Assembly: GCF_002933855.1 (NCBI RefSeq)
Contig: NZ_BFAQ01000019.1
Span: 38,763-102,762 of the forward strand
Source of the DNA: Vibrio penaeicida
GTDB lineage: Bacteria > Pseudomonadota > Gammaproteobacteria > Enterobacterales > Vibrionaceae
Direction: 5' to 3'
DNA length: 64,000 nucleotides
Shown: positions 27,055-37,842 of the stretch, piece after piece
Layout: each line of letters begins with the position of its first letter
Numbering within the stretch: the stretch's first letter is position 1
Notes under the pieces: generated by a model
What the model saw: the letters and a program-made list of their open reading frames with translations, nothing else
Databases searched by the model: none
What the model was told of the DNA's origin: nothing
Made by a program: the position numbers and the translations under genes

Positions 27055-27165
27055 GATAAATCTTATGAATGAATTAAGTGAAGGGCATTATGGAGGAAGA
27101 AAAAAGAGCAAGCAAGGCGCTTACTCTTTCATACCGTAAGGCGTTATGTCGCCTGACGTTCAATA

Positions 27166-27777
27166 TTACTTAGCTAGTGCTGCTGCGTAGTTTTGTGCAA
27201 CGGCATCCCAGCTCACAACATTCCACCAAGCATCAATATACTCAGGGCGACGGTTTTGGTAGCTGATGTAGTAAGCGTGTTCCCATACATCTAGTGCTAG
27301 AACAGGTTCACCGCGATCAGCCGCTACGTCCATTAGAGGGTTGTCTTGATTGCTGGTTGAAGTAATAACCAATTTGCCATCTTTTACGATCAACCAAGCA
27401 AAGCCAGAACCAAATGTGTTGATTGCAGCTTGAGCAAATTGCTCTTTGAACGCATCAAAGCTGCCGAATGTTTCTGTGATCGCTTTGCCTAGATCGCCTT
27501 GTGGTTCACCACCAGCGTTAGGTGCCATGCAGTTCCAGTACACAACGTGGTTGTAGAAACCGCCACCGTTGTTGCGAACGGCTGGTGCTTGGCTAGAGAT
27601 AGAATCAAAAATCGTTTCTAGAGATTGGTTCTCTAGATCTGAGCCTTTGATTGCCGCTGTGAATTTGTCAAAGTACGTACGGTGGTGCTTGCTGTAGTGT
27701 ACTTCCATTGTTTTTGCATCGATGTACGGTTCCAGTGCGTCGTATGCGTACGGTAGTTCTGGGAATGTGTGTGACAT
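27166..27777 (-). CDS. sodA: Superoxide dismutase, Mn-type
   Basis: This 203-residue cytosolic enzyme disproportionates superoxide. Metal ligands are His27, His77, Asp163 and His167. The metal-selectivity residues are of manganese type: NNGGGFYNH at 69-77 in place of the AAQ of iron enzymes, and Gln144 in TSNQDNPLMD supplying the outer-sphere glutamine. It matches V. cholerae SodA rather than SodB. The TACTCTCCTT before the gene reads AAGGAG on the minus strand. A Fur-like box lies in the leader/promoter region, and cpxA-cpxR are upstream in the same direction, separated by this box. Confidence 0.93.
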   Translation of the reverse strand: MSHTFPELPYAYDALEPYIDAKTMEVHYSKHHRTYFDKFTAAIKGSDLENQSLETIFDSISSQAPAVRNNGGGFYNHVVYWNCMAPNAGGEPQGDLGKAITETFGSFDAFKEQFAQAAINTFGSGFAWLIVKDGKLVITSTSNQDNPLMDVAADRGEPVLALDVWEHAYYISYQNRRPEYIDAWWNVVSWDAVAQNYAAALAK

Positions 27778-27808
27778 TATTACTCTCCTTATTGTTACGT
27801 AATAATGT

Positions 27809-27831
27809 AATGATAATTGTTATCGTTATCA
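27809..27831 (-). promoter_or_regulatory. Fur-like box upstream of sodA
   Basis: The plus strand reads AATGATAATTGTTATCGTTATC. It contains inverted GATAAT/GTTATC hexamers like the Fur consensus GATAATGATAATCATTATC and lies 32-54 bp before the sodA start. Iron repression of a manganese dismutase is well known in enterobacteria. Confidence 0.65.
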
Positions 27832-27888
27832 ACTTGTGAATAGTAGGGATATATACCGAAAAGGCATATAAGTTCTCGTTTTACGACG

Positions 27889-29301
27889 TTATATTGCTTC
27901 AGTAATGGGTAATCTAATACACATTTTAAGCCCCCCAAGCGGGCTGGACTGTGCTTTTATGGTCCCATTATGCTGCCGAATCGCGCTTTCTGTGATCGCT
28001 AAGCCCAAGCCCGCACCACCAGAATGTCTGTCTCTTGCTGTCGATACTCGGTAGAAAGGTCGGAAAATGTCTTCCAGTTCTTCTTTTGGCACACCGTTAC
28101 CATCATCATCGACGTCAATCTGTAGTTCACTGCCATTAAGTACAATCGATACTTGGATATTCTGGTTACCATAATGAATGGCGTTTCGAACGATGTTTTC
28201 CACCGCACTCATTAACAAGTTTGGATTACCGAATATGTAGGTGTTAGGTAAGGGGCTATCGCGCTCGGATCCATCATGGAAAGAACCATAACGCAGTATT
28301 TTGTCGTTTTGTTCGGCTTCGAATTGTGCATCTTTTAAGATTTCTTCCCACAGATCAACAACAGAGAGGCGCTCACGGTTTTCATGGCTGCGCACCTGCA
28401 TACGTGACAGTTCCAATAGTTCACTGATCATCTGCTCTAATCGTTCGGCTTCGGTATCAATACGCTTAAGTTCGTCACTCGCTCCTTGTTTTCTGGTAGC
28501 AAGCGCATTGGCCATTCTCAGGCGAGTAAGGGGAGACCGAAGCTCGTGAGAAATGTCAGATAACAACCTTTGTTGACCAGTGATCATTTGATCAACAGCC
28601 AAAACCATTTGGTTAAAACTGGTTCCCGCTTGTTGAAACTCTCGGGTGCCTTTTTCCAAGTCAGGATCGGCGACAAATTCTCCTTTAGCGACTCGCTTAG
28701 CGGCTTTTTCCAAACGACGAGCTGGTTGACTAAGTGCCCATGCAAGCCAAAGCAAAAGAGGGGTGCTAGCGACCATGACAGCAAAAAGCAGCTGAAAGGG
28801 TTTGTCGAACAGTTGAAGTAAAAAAGGCGGTGTTTGATTCCATTTCATAGCATTGAATAACAAGACATCTTGATTTGCTATTTTTGCTGGGAATGGACCC
28901 GCTACCATCATTCGACCATACAATTTTTGCTGGGGCTGAATTTGGGTTAAATCCAGTTCAGTGATGTAGTTTTGCATTGCTTTGCGAATCGGACCGCGTT
29001 CTCGGGTGATCAAATTCCCCTCCAAATCGGTCAGGTAAATCAAAGGGCGCTTTCCATGATGTTTTGCCCCTCTATCGGCTAGTTTTCTTGCGACAGCATA
29101 AATGTTTGGGTGATCAGCGTATTTTTCTTCTAGTTTGCTGATCGATTGTTTAACACGATCAAAATGATCTTTAGGGATGTCATGAGGTTGGCGCGGGTCC
29201 AGAAAGGGTAAGATTAAAACCGCGATCAAAACCAACAGCATTGTAAGCCAGAAAATGGCAAAAATTCGCCCGTATAAGCTAGAGAAAAGAGGGATTCGCA
29301 T
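27889..29301 (-). CDS. cpxA: Envelope-stress sensor histidine kinase CpxA
   Basis: This 470-residue inner-membrane kinase has a first membrane helix (about 9-31), a periplasmic sensing domain of about 130 residues, a second helix (about 165-185, LLFAVMVASTPLLLWLAW), HAMP with PARRLEKAAKRVAKGEF, HisKA with His252 in LSDISHELRSPLTRLRMA, and HATPase_c with VENIVRNAIHYG, DDGNGV and GAGLGLAI. Its stop codon reads toward sodA and its start overlaps the cpxR stop. It phosphorylates CpxR when envelope proteins misfold, and CpxP holds it inactive. Confidence 0.95.
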   Translation of the reverse strand: MRIPLFSSLYGRIFAIFWLTMLLVLIAVLILPFLDPRQPHDIPKDHFDRVKQSISKLEEKYADHPNIYAVARKLADRGAKHHGKRPLIYLTDLEGNLITRERGPIRKAMQNYITELDLTQIQPQQKLYGRMMVAGPFPAKIANQDVLLFNAMKWNQTPPFLLQLFDKPFQLLFAVMVASTPLLLWLAWALSQPARRLEKAAKRVAKGEFVADPDLEKGTREFQQAGTSFNQMVLAVDQMITGQQRLLSDISHELRSPLTRLRMANALATRKQGASDELKRIDTEAERLEQMISELLELSRMQVRSHENRERLSVVDLWEEILKDAQFEAEQNDKILRYGSFHDGSERDSPLPNTYIFGNPNLLMSAVENIVRNAIHYGNQNIQVSIVLNGSELQIDVDDDGNGVPKEELEDIFRPFYRVSTARDRHSGGAGLGLAITESAIRQHNGTIKAQSSPLGGLKMCIRLPITEAI

Positions 29302-29993
29302 TACCCTGCCTCCACCAACATATACCCGCGACCACGTAAAGTTTTTATGCGAGGCTTATCGTTGCTAAGTAAAGGGATTTTTTTACGAAGGTTTGATACG
29401 TGCATATCAATGGCGCGGTCGAAGGGTGCCAGTCGCTTACCCAGTACATCTAAACTGAGCATCTCTTTGGTGAGTGTTTCTCCTGGGTGTGCAATAAAGT
29501 GGCTGAGCAAGGCAAACTCAGTGGTGGTGAGATCGAGCAAAGCATCTCCACAATAAGCTTCTTGCTTACCAGGGAAGACTTTCAGATCTTGATAAGCAAT
29601 ACACTCCGGGTCTTTGCCGGTATTAGTATCTGATGTTTGAGTGCGCCGTAATATAGCACGAATACGAGCCATCAATTCACGATCTGAGAATGGCTTAGGC
29701 AGGTAGTCGTCGGCTCCCAATTCAAGCCCAATGACCCTGTCTATTTCTTCACCTTTGGCTGTGAGCATCAGTACTGGAGTTTGCCAGTTTTCACGCAATT
29801 TCTTAAGCATTTCCATGCCATTGAGCCTAGGCATCATGATATCCAGAAGAATTAAATCGACACTTTCATCCACTAATTCAAGCCCGACTAAACCATCGCA
29901 GGCTTGGCTTATTTGAAAGCCTTCAAAGGTCAGAATATCACTGAGTAGGCTGGTCAATTCTGTATCGTCATCCACTAATAGTATATGTGCCAT
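29301..29993 (-). CDS. cpxR: Response regulator CpxR
   Basis: This 230-residue OmpR-family regulator has a receiver domain (about 1-118) with Asp51 in LILLDIMMPRLNG and Lys in DYLPKPFSDREL, followed by a winged helix (about 135-228, LTTTEFALLSHFIAHPGETLTKEML and HVSNLRKKI). It is first in the cpxRA operon, sharing one base with cpxA, and divergent from cpxP. The 182-bp intergenic region carries its own binding half-sites, so autoactivation is expected. Confidence 0.96.
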   Translation of the reverse strand: MAHILLVDDDTELTSLLSDILTFEGFQISQACDGLVGLELVDESVDLILLDIMMPRLNGMEMLKKLRENWQTPVLMLTAKGEEIDRVIGLELGADDYLPKPFSDRELMARIRAILRRTQTSDTNTGKDPECIAYQDLKVFPGKQEAYCGDALLDLTTTEFALLSHFIAHPGETLTKEMLSLDVLGKRLAPFDRAIDMHVSNLRKKIPLLSNDKPRIKTLRGRGYMLVEAG

Positions 29994-30035
29994 TGTCGCC
30001 TCATTTACGGTTTTTCTATCTTCATGATACTCATA

Positions 30036-30092
30036 TTTACTGTGTAACCAGAACTCTTTACGTTGATTTACGCTTTCTTCACGTTGCTTTAC
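30036..30092 (-). promoter_or_regulatory. CpxR binding-site cluster
   Basis: The minus strand contains a perfect CpxR box, GTAAA-TCAAC-GTAAA (plus-strand 30057-30071). Further GTAAA half-sites lie at 30036-30040 and 30088-30092, and one more at 30004-30008 next to the cpxR start. Spacing between successive half-sites is 32, 21, 10 and 21 bp, all near whole helical turns. The cluster lies between the divergent cpxR and cpxP genes. Confidence 0.82.
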
Positions 30093-30175
30093 AACCCAGT
30101 TCGTATTCTATCCTCAAGCGCTGCAAATGCAGCACAACACACAAACGAATTCCAATGACGATCGAGGATACAATT

Positions 30176-30676
30176 ATGAAACTAGCGAAAAAAATGGTTC
30201 TAATGGCAGCGGCACTTCCTTTAGTTTTAGGCAGCGCAAGTGCATGGGCTTTTGGTGGTAAAGGGCATCATAAAGGTGGTCACGATTTCGGCGGAAAGTG
30301 TGGTATGGGCATGGACAAACGTGTACTTCGCCAACTTGATTTAACCGATGATCAGAAATCGCAGCTCAAGCAATTGCGCGAAGATGCTAGAAACAATCGA
30401 AAAGGCAAATCAGAAGAAATGTTCGCCAAGATGCAATCGCACCAGCAAAACCTCCAACAATTAGTATTAGCTGATACGTTCGATGAAAATGCCGCGCAAG
30501 AATTGGCAACACAGATGGTAGAAGCTCAGACTGAAAAGCGTGTAAAAATGTTGGAGCAACAGCATAAAGCCATGAGTATCTTAACGGCAGAACAGAAGGT
30601 GAAACTTCAAGAGTTACAACAAGAAAAAGCCGCTAAGTGTGCTGAAAAATTTGCAGAACGTCACCAAGACGACTAG
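30176..30676 (+). CDS. cpxP: Periplasmic Cpx inhibitor CpxP
   Basis: The product has 166 residues from the ATG at 30176 (MKLAKKMVLMAAALPLVLGSASAWA, a signal peptide), which follows GAGGA. The open frame upstream has no signal sequence and runs through the CpxR sites, so it is not used. The mature protein is helical and carries the two LTxxQ motifs of the Spy/CpxP family, LDLTDDQKSQL and SILTAEQKVKL. A histidine- and glycine-rich segment (GGKGHHKGGHDFGGKCG) follows the signal peptide and could bind metal. CpxP is an ATP-independent chaperone that restrains CpxA. Confidence 0.93.
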   Translation: MKLAKKMVLMAAALPLVLGSASAWAFGGKGHHKGGHDFGGKCGMGMDKRVLRQLDLTDDQKSQLKQLREDARNNRKGKSEEMFAKMQSHQQNLQQLVLADTFDENAAQELATQMVEAQTEKRVKMLEQQHKAMSILTAEQKVKLQELQQEKAAKCAEKFAERHQDD

Positions 30677-30770
30677 GCAAACTATACTTACGTGTATGTT
30701 GAGAGCAGCTTTCATGGTTAACACCGAGCAGTTAAGTGTTTGATCAGTTGAACGATCCTACAGATGGTTA

Positions 30771-30808
30771 ACAATACCCTCAGAACTCTACGGGCTGAGG
30801 GTATTTTT
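30771..30808 (+). terminator. Intrinsic terminator of cpxP
   Basis: AATACCCTCAG-11 bases-CTGAGGGTATTTTTT is a long stem with a six-T tail, about 95 bp beyond the cpxP stop. It leaves a 3' untranslated region of roughly 130 nt. Confidence 0.88.
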
Positions 30809-30809
30809 T

Positions 30810-30977
30810 ATGTTGGCGCACTGGCTCATTGATTATGCAGCTTCAGAATCTCTAGCATTGATTCAAAAAGAGCTGCCTCTTAAATGGATAGAGCAGGCGC
30901 TCGGCGTTACCAATAAAGCCTGTTTTAGGTGAAGAAAGCTGCCTGCTGAGCTCGTTGTTTGGTTACTTGTCAGTTAG
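30810..30977 (+). pseudogene. IS4-family transposase remnant (N-terminal fragment)
   Basis: The frame reads MLAHWLIDYAASESLALIQ, then WIEQALGVTNKACFR, a TGA stop, and RKLPAELVVWLLVS before a second stop. IS4-family transposases share WIEQAL...RRRKLPAE.VVWL near the N-terminus, so the TGA replaces an arginine codon (CGA). Only about 55 codons survive; no terminal inverted repeats or later domains are present. It lies immediately after the cpxP terminator. Confidence 0.75.
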
Positions 30978-30995
30978 ATATTGAGCGCCGGTTAA

Positions 30996-31355
30996 TTATG
31001 CTGAACACTCAAAATGTGTCGTTACATCGTATGTTGTTTTGTAGTTTGGATCTTCTAGTGTTTGCCCAATTTTCACAAGAGAATCGACAATTTGGCTACC
31101 TGTTTTTATTTCTTCAGGCAAAATCGTTTTAACATCTTGATTGATCACGAGTGGGTGTGAGTTCTCACCATAGCGTTTTTCGCACGTGGTATGAGCGTCG
31201 CTGTTAGAAACTCTTAATGCATTGGTTTTGTCTTGATCAGAGAAGTACGAGTTAAATGTACCATCTTGATTCTCAGTTACATTACCTTGAATTGTTGCAC
31301 AGCCAGTCAATACAGCTGAAAAGCCAATAAGAGTGATGATTTTCTTGCTAAGCAT
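30996..31355 (-). CDS. Small predicted lipoprotein, unknown function
   Basis: I do not recognise the family. This 119-residue product has a lipoprotein signal (MLSKKIITLIGFSAVLTGC, lipobox LTGC with Cys19). The residue after Cys19 is Ala, so outer-membrane sorting is expected. Two more cysteines (HTTCEKRYGE and HFECSA at the end) could form a disulfide. It lies between the transposase remnant and fieF, in opposite orientation to both. The AT-rich upstream region has no clear promoter. Confidence 0.7.
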   Translation of the reverse strand: MLSKKIITLIGFSAVLTGCATIQGNVTENQDGTFNSYFSDQDKTNALRVSNSDAHTTCEKRYGENSHPLVINQDVKTILPEEIKTGSQIVDSLVKIGQTLEDPNYKTTYDVTTHFECSA

Positions 31356-31642
31356 TTTATTTTATATATCCATTGTGAATTTCGAGAGAGGTTTATATTT
31401 CAGTAGATGAATATCAATTCAATTTTCAATTCTGTTTGTCGTTTTGTGACTTAAATAGGAAATACATATAAAACAATGATATTTATTGGTTTTTACCGTG
31501 ACTCATTCGTTAATAGGACATTGTAGGAGAGATTTGAGGTTTGATTCAGAAATTCGCTACAAGTAGGCATTAACTATTTTATACAAGACAGAAATTAAAG
31601 TAACGTGACTAGATTGAACGATTAATCCTGACCCATTCTCCA

Positions 31643-32551
31643 ATGCAAAAATCTGATTATTCCAAACTTGTTACTACTGCGGCTTGGTTAGCAGCAGGGG
31701 TTGCGACCATACTACTGATCGTTAAAATCGCGGCTTGGTGGGTAACAGGCTCCGTTAGTTTGCTGGCTTCATTGATCGACTCATTATTGGATATAGCAGC
31801 TTCTGTCGTGAACCTCATCGTGGTGCGTTACTCTCTCCAACCTGCAGATAAAGAACACTCGTTTGGTCATGGAAAGGCTGAATCACTCGCCGCATTGGCA
31901 CAGGCTATGTTTATTTCAGGCTCTGCTTGTTTTCTTATTTTGAATGGCGTGGATAGGTTCTTCCGACCTCATGAACTGCATTCTCCTGAACTAGGCGTGT
32001 ATGTCAGTATGTTCGCCATACTGGTTACTGGCGGGTTAGTGGCATTTCAAAAGCATGTAGTCAAAAGGACGGGTAGCCAAGCTATTGCCGCTGATTCTCT
32101 TCACTATCAATCCGACCTTTACATGAACGCCGCTATTATCGTGGCGCTTGGGTTAAGCTGGTATGGAATAGGGCAAGCCGATGCTGTATTTGCGATTGGG
32201 ATAGGTATTTTCATTCTTTCAAGCGCCATTCGCATGGTTTATACCGCAGTACAATCTCTGCTAGACAGGCAGCTTCCAGATGAGGAAATTGAAGACATTC
32301 ATTCAATCACATGCTCTGTCAAAGGGGTGTTGGGTGCCCATCAAATCCGGACCCGAATGTCTGGTCCCGTCCGTTTTATCCAGCTTCATTTAGAGTTGGA
32401 TGATCACATGCCGCTGATTGAAGCGCATCGCATTTCTGATGAAGTTGAACAAAAACTGCTCGAAAGATTCCCAGAAGGTGACATTCTGATCCACCAAGAT
32501 CCAATTTCTGTTGTGCCATGGGCGAAAAATAAAGAAATCGAGCATGAGTAA
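31643..32551 (+). CDS. fieF: Cation diffusion facilitator FieF (YiiP-like)
   Basis: This 302-residue inner-membrane proton-coupled exporter handles Zn2+, Fe2+ and similar divalent cations. It has six membrane helices, with site-A residues in [11 protein letters not shown] and [11 protein letters not shown] (the D-x3-D and H-x3-D pairs of YiiP). A cytosolic C-terminal domain of about 90 residues carries HQIRTRMSG and [14 protein letters not shown]. Length and gene order (cpxP-fieF-pfkA) match E. coli. The upstream ribosome site is weak. Confidence 0.94.
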   Translation: MQKSDYSKLVTTAAWLAAGVATILLIVKIAAWWVTGSVSLLASLIDSLLDIAASVVNLIVVRYSLQPADKEHSFGHGKAESLAALAQAMFISGSACFLILNGVDRFFRPHELHSPELGVYVSMFAILVTGGLVAFQKHVVKRTGSQAIAADSLHYQSDLYMNAAIIVALGLSWYGIGQADAVFAIGIGIFILSSAIRMVYTAVQSLLDRQLPDEEIEDIHSITCSVKGVLGAHQIRTRMSGPVRFIQLHLELDDHMPLIEAHRISDEVEQKLLERFPEGDILIHQDPISVVPWAKNKEIEHE

Positions 32552-32864
32552 GGAGATTCTTAGGTTTAAATCACTGGGGATTGGACGCTGTTAAGTTAAT
32601 TATTACGAACCGTGAAAGAAAGAAGACAAATGGAAGATAATTAGCTATCTTTTGTGCAAACCACACAAACCACTATTGAACGTGATGTGAATCAACAAAG
32701 TTTAATAGCATAATTGTAATACTCTTTCATAAGTAGAAAAGTTTCAATAATCCGTTATGTGCGCCGTGTGGAGCGGAAATGTAACATAACGTGAATAAGA
32801 TAAGATTTCGCCGAGAATGGCATTTAGAATTAGAGATTAGATTCCCAGATATCAGAGGGTGAGC
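32552..32864. other. Intergenic region upstream of pfkA
   Basis: This region of about 313 bp has no gene. A weak hairpin with a T-tail (AAGATA-ATTAGC-TATCTTTT, 32634-32653) may end the fieF transcript. The remainder is AT-rich and must hold the pfkA promoter. No confident operator was found. Confidence 0.5.
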
Positions 32865-33827
32865 ATGATTAAGAAGATCGGTGTTTTGACAAGTGGCGGT
32901 GACGCACCAGGCATGAATGCAGCAGTTCGTGGTGTTGTTCGTACGGCACTTTCAGAAGGGCTAGAAGTGTACGGTATTTATGACGGTTACTTAGGTCTAT
33001 ACGAAAACCGTATCGAGAAATTAGATCGCTGCAGTGTTTCTGATGTGATCAATAAAGGCGGTACCTTCCTTGGTTCAGCTCGTTTCCCAGAATTTAAAGA
33101 AGTAGAAGTTCGCGAGAAGGCGATCGAAAACCTGAAAGAGCATGGCATTGAAGCATTGGTTGTTGTTGGTGGCGATGGCTCTTACATGGGCGCGAAAAAG
33201 CTGACTGAAATGGGTTACCCATGTATTGGTTTACCTGGCACGATTGATAACGATATCGCAGGTACTGATTACACTATCGGTTACTTAACGGCATTAAACA
33301 CAGTTATCGACGCGATTGACCGTCTACGTGATACATCATCTTCTCACCAGCGTATTTCGATTGTAGAAATCATGGGTCGCCACTGTGGTGATTTGACGTT
33401 AATGTCTGCGATTGCTGGTGGTTGTGAATACATCATCACGCCAGAAACAGGCTTGAGTAATGATGAGTTGATTGCCAATATTCAAGACGGCATCAAGAAA
33501 GGTAAGAAGCACGCAATCATCGCTTTAACTGAGCTGATGATGGATGCTAACGAGCTTGCTAAAGAGATTGAATCTGCCACTGGACGCGAAACTCGTGCGA
33601 CAGTATTGGGGCACATCCAACGTGGCGGTCGTCCAACAGCATTTGACCGTGTTCTTGCATCTCGCATGGGTAACTACGCTGTTCACCTTCTACAAGAAGG
33701 TCATGGCGGTCGTTGTGTGGGTATTCAGAAAGAACAGCTTGTTCACCACGACATTATTGACTGCATAGAGAACATGAAGCGTCCAGTACGCGATGACTTG
33801 TTCAAAGTTGCGAAAGAGTTGTTCTAA
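32865..33827 (+). CDS. pfkA: 6-phosphofructokinase
   Basis: This 320-residue cytosolic enzyme phosphorylates fructose 6-phosphate with ATP, committing sugar to glycolysis. [20 protein letters not shown] at the N-terminus is nearly identical to E. coli PfkA. The catalytic block [16 protein letters not shown] and the ATP-site GGDGSYMGA are intact. I chose the ATG at 32865, six bases after GAGG; an in-frame GTG two codons earlier is less likely. The length equals E. coli PfkA, and gene order after fieF is conserved. A bidirectional terminator follows. Confidence 0.97.
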   Translation: MIKKIGVLTSGGDAPGMNAAVRGVVRTALSEGLEVYGIYDGYLGLYENRIEKLDRCSVSDVINKGGTFLGSARFPEFKEVEVREKAIENLKEHGIEALVVVGGDGSYMGAKKLTEMGYPCIGLPGTIDNDIAGTDYTIGYLTALNTVIDAIDRLRDTSSSHQRISIVEIMGRHCGDLTLMSAIAGGCEYIITPETGLSNDELIANIQDGIKKGKKHAIIALTELMMDANELAKEIESATGRETRATVLGHIQRGGRPTAFDRVLASRMGNYAVHLLQEGHGGRCVGIQKEQLVHHDIIDCIENMKRPVRDDLFKVAKELF

Positions 33828-33856
33828 TACTGAATAACCAAGGTTAGCTTGCTTAA

Positions 33857-33887
33857 TAAAACCGCTGACTTCTCAGCGGTTTTTTTG
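33857..33887. terminator. Bidirectional intrinsic terminator
   Basis: ACCGCTGA-CTTC-TCAGCGGT flanked by A- and T-runs lies between the convergent pfkA and MATE genes. Confidence 0.9.
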
Positions 33888-33967
33888 TTTGGGAGACGCT
33901 TTCTCTGTCTTTGGCTAACGGTTGTTTTTGGTATGAGTTATTTGGGTTATCGATGTCTTTCAGTGAA

Positions 33968-35326
33968 CTATCGACTTGGCTCCGGCTCGTGAACTTCAAC
34001 CATTTCATTACGCATTTTAACTGCGTATAAGTATCCAAGTATTCCACCAACAATATTGCCTGCTGCAATACCGATAAAAAGCCCCTCAACTTGATACCAC
34101 TCACTGCCAACGTAAGCAAAAGGCAATGTGAATATAAACAAACGCATCGCACTCCAACTAAAAGCGTGCATGGGCTTATGCAGTGCATTAAGCCCACTGA
34201 CCAGTACCATTAATATGCCTTGAAACCCATAGCTAAACGGCACCACTAGCAAGTAGTGCCATAACAGATCTCTAACACTTTGTTCTTGTGAGAAAAGTGA
34301 AGCAATAGGCATGCTCAATGGGACCATCATAATAAAGATGAGAAGCTGAAAAAGAATCGAAAATCGCATGCATACAAACAAGGCGTTAAAGCTGCGCGTG
34401 GGATTATTTGCGCCTAAGTTTTGTGCCATAAAGGGTGTTAAAGCGGAAGTCAGTGCCATCAATACCAAAATCAAAATAGATTCGACACGTTGCGCTGCAC
34501 CAAAAGCCGCAACGGCTTCAGTACCGTGGCTTGCCAGTATCATCATCAATACTGCACCAGAGATAGGTGACATCGCATTAGACAAGGCGGCTGGTGTGCC
34601 AATTTTTAAGATCGCACGCCAATCTTGCATGAGTGACGGAAAGTACGGAAGTGCGAGTAGCTTTTCTCTTTTTATCAGTACATACAAGGAGCCGCACAAA
34701 GCGCCCATGTAGCTAAATGCACTGGCTATGGCAGCACCTTTTATTCCCAATTCAGGAAACGGACCGTAACCAAAAATAAGCAGTGGGTCGAGTACGCCGT
34801 TAATGATACCAGCCAGCATCATGATTTTTGCTGGGGTTTTGGTATCGCCAGTTGCACGAATTGCGCTGTTTCCTGCCATGGGAATGACTAACATTGGGAT
34901 CGTTAGATACCAGACCACCATGTACTCTTTGATCAGTGGAATCAGATCTGGAGTTGCTCCGAGAAGCGAAAATAATGGGGTGATGGTCAGTAAGCCTATA
35001 GTCGATGCGACACTGACGAGAATGACGGCTAGGATTAGGCCGTGGGAAGAAAACCTGGCCGCATCTTGATTGTTGCCCTGCCCAAGTAGCCGACCGATGT
35101 TGGTCGATAACCCCATACCTATGCCCATCGTGATGCAGTTGACGGCAAAGGTGACGGGAAAAGTAAAGCTGATCGCAGCCAGAGCTTGAGTTCCGAGCAA
35201 AGAAATAAAAAAAGTGTCCACAAGATTAAACATCAGGATCGAAATCAGACCTACAATCATCGGCAGGGTCATGTTTCTGAGCACTGCGGGTATCGGTGCA
35301 GTGAGTAATCCATGTTTATCTTGCAT
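33968..35326 (-). CDS. MATE family multidrug/organic cation exporter
   Basis: This 452-residue protein has about 12 membrane segments arranged as two MatE repeats. Family landmarks include NMTLPMIVGLISILMFNLVDTFFIS at the start, AGNSAIRATGDTKTPAKIMM in the first half, and ALTPFMAQNLGANNPTRSF in the second. Exporters of this family use Na+ or H+ to expel drugs and cationic metabolites. Vibrios have several paralogues (VcmA, VcrM, VmrA and others), and I cannot assign this one. It stands alone, convergent with pfkA. Confidence 0.88.
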   Translation of the reverse strand: MQDKHGLLTAPIPAVLRNMTLPMIVGLISILMFNLVDTFFISLLGTQALAAISFTFPVTFAVNCITMGIGMGLSTNIGRLLGQGNNQDAARFSSHGLILAVILVSVASTIGLLTITPLFSLLGATPDLIPLIKEYMVVWYLTIPMLVIPMAGNSAIRATGDTKTPAKIMMLAGIINGVLDPLLIFGYGPFPELGIKGAAIASAFSYMGALCGSLYVLIKREKLLALPYFPSLMQDWRAILKIGTPAALSNAMSPISGAVLMMILASHGTEAVAAFGAAQRVESILILVLMALTSALTPFMAQNLGANNPTRSFNALFVCMRFSILFQLLIFIMMVPLSMPIASLFSQEQSVRDLLWHYLLVVPFSYGFQGILMVLVSGLNALHKPMHAFSWSAMRLFIFTLPFAYVGSEWYQVEGLFIGIAAGNIVGGILGYLYAVKMRNEMVEVHEPEPSR

Positions 35327-35523
35327 TGATAGTTACAACTCAATTTATCTTGAAGAACGCGTAGGATACAGAAGAATACAAATTGGAGCCACAATACGAC
35401 TTAGCAACGAAAGTTGAGGTAGAAAAAGTTGAGTTAGAAATAAAGACTTCGAGCAAAAACGTGAAATTTCGCGAAAAGCTGTTTGATTTTTCAACACTCG
35501 TCACAAAAAAACGCATTGCCCCC

Positions 35524-35553
35524 CTTGGGTTATCTCTATGTACGCCCTATATA
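35524..35553 (+). promoter_or_regulatory. Sigma32-like heat-shock promoter of groESL
   Basis: CTTGGGT (35524-35530), a 14-bp spacer and CCCTATATA (35545-35553) resemble the heat-shock consensus CTTGAAA-N13/14-CCCCATNT. It begins about 100 bp before the groES start, as expected for a groE operon. Confidence 0.7.
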
Positions 35554-35621
35554 TGATCCACAAGCCGTTTTAACGGCATTTCTTACATCAAATAGAATCA
35601 TCTAATCAGGAGAGACGACCG

Positions 35622-35912
35622 ATGAATATCCGTCCTTTACACGACCGAGTTATCGTTGAACGCCAAGAAGTTGAATCCAAATCTGCCGGCGGCATCGTTC
35701 TAACTGGTTCTGCTGCGGAAAAATCGACACGTGGTACGGTTTTGGCTGTAGGCAAGGGCCGCATCCTAGAAAACGGTACTGTACAACCGCTGGACGTGAA
35801 AGTTGGTGATAGTGTTATTTTTGCTGAAGGCTACGGCACTAAATCTGAAAAGATTGATGGTAAAGAAGTTCTGATCATGTCTGAAAATGACATCATGGCA
35901 ATCGTTGAGTAA
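35622..35912 (+). CDS. groES: Co-chaperonin GroES
   Basis: This 96-residue protein forms the heptameric lid of the GroEL chamber. [16 protein letters not shown] and the mobile loop [21 protein letters not shown] are typical. An AGGAGA ribosome site precedes the ATG. It is first in the groES-groEL operon, 77 bp ahead of groEL, behind a sigma32-like promoter. Confidence 0.97.
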   Translation: MNIRPLHDRVIVERQEVESKSAGGIVLTGSAAEKSTRGTVLAVGKGRILENGTVQPLDVKVGDSVIFAEGYGTKSEKIDGKEVLIMSENDIMAIVE

Positions 35913-35962
35913 AAAGCAATCGTTGAGTAATTTTTACTCTGATTCAGAAAACGACAGATTAA

Positions 35963-37636
<1,674 letters not shown>

Positions 37637-37657
37637 GCCTTCTCCTCTCGGATGATA

Positions 37658-37685
37658 AGAGCCTCGCATTGTGCGGGGCTTTTTT
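37658..37685 (+). terminator. Intrinsic terminator of groESL
   Basis: GCCTCGCA-TTG-TGCGGGGC followed by TTTTTTAT lies just after the groEL stop. Confidence 0.9.
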
Positions 37686-37842
37686 ATGCCTTAAGCATTC
37701 AATTATTTTATCAATTTTATATAATTCAGATAAACACTCTATTAATGGATTGCCTTTCGCTAATCTAAGCTGAAAATTCACTTTATGTCGCATATTGTTC
37801 TGGTATGTTAGAAGCATAAAAATAAATAGCTAGGTTAATCCT

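Noticed and set aside
27166..27777. Iron-type superoxide dismutase SodB
   Set aside because: NNGGG replaces the iron-type AAQ and the outer-sphere glutamine is at the manganese-type position (Gln144).
32700..32760. A Cra/FruR operator upstream of pfkA
   Set aside because: Only one half (TGAAAC in reverse) is present; the second half does not match.
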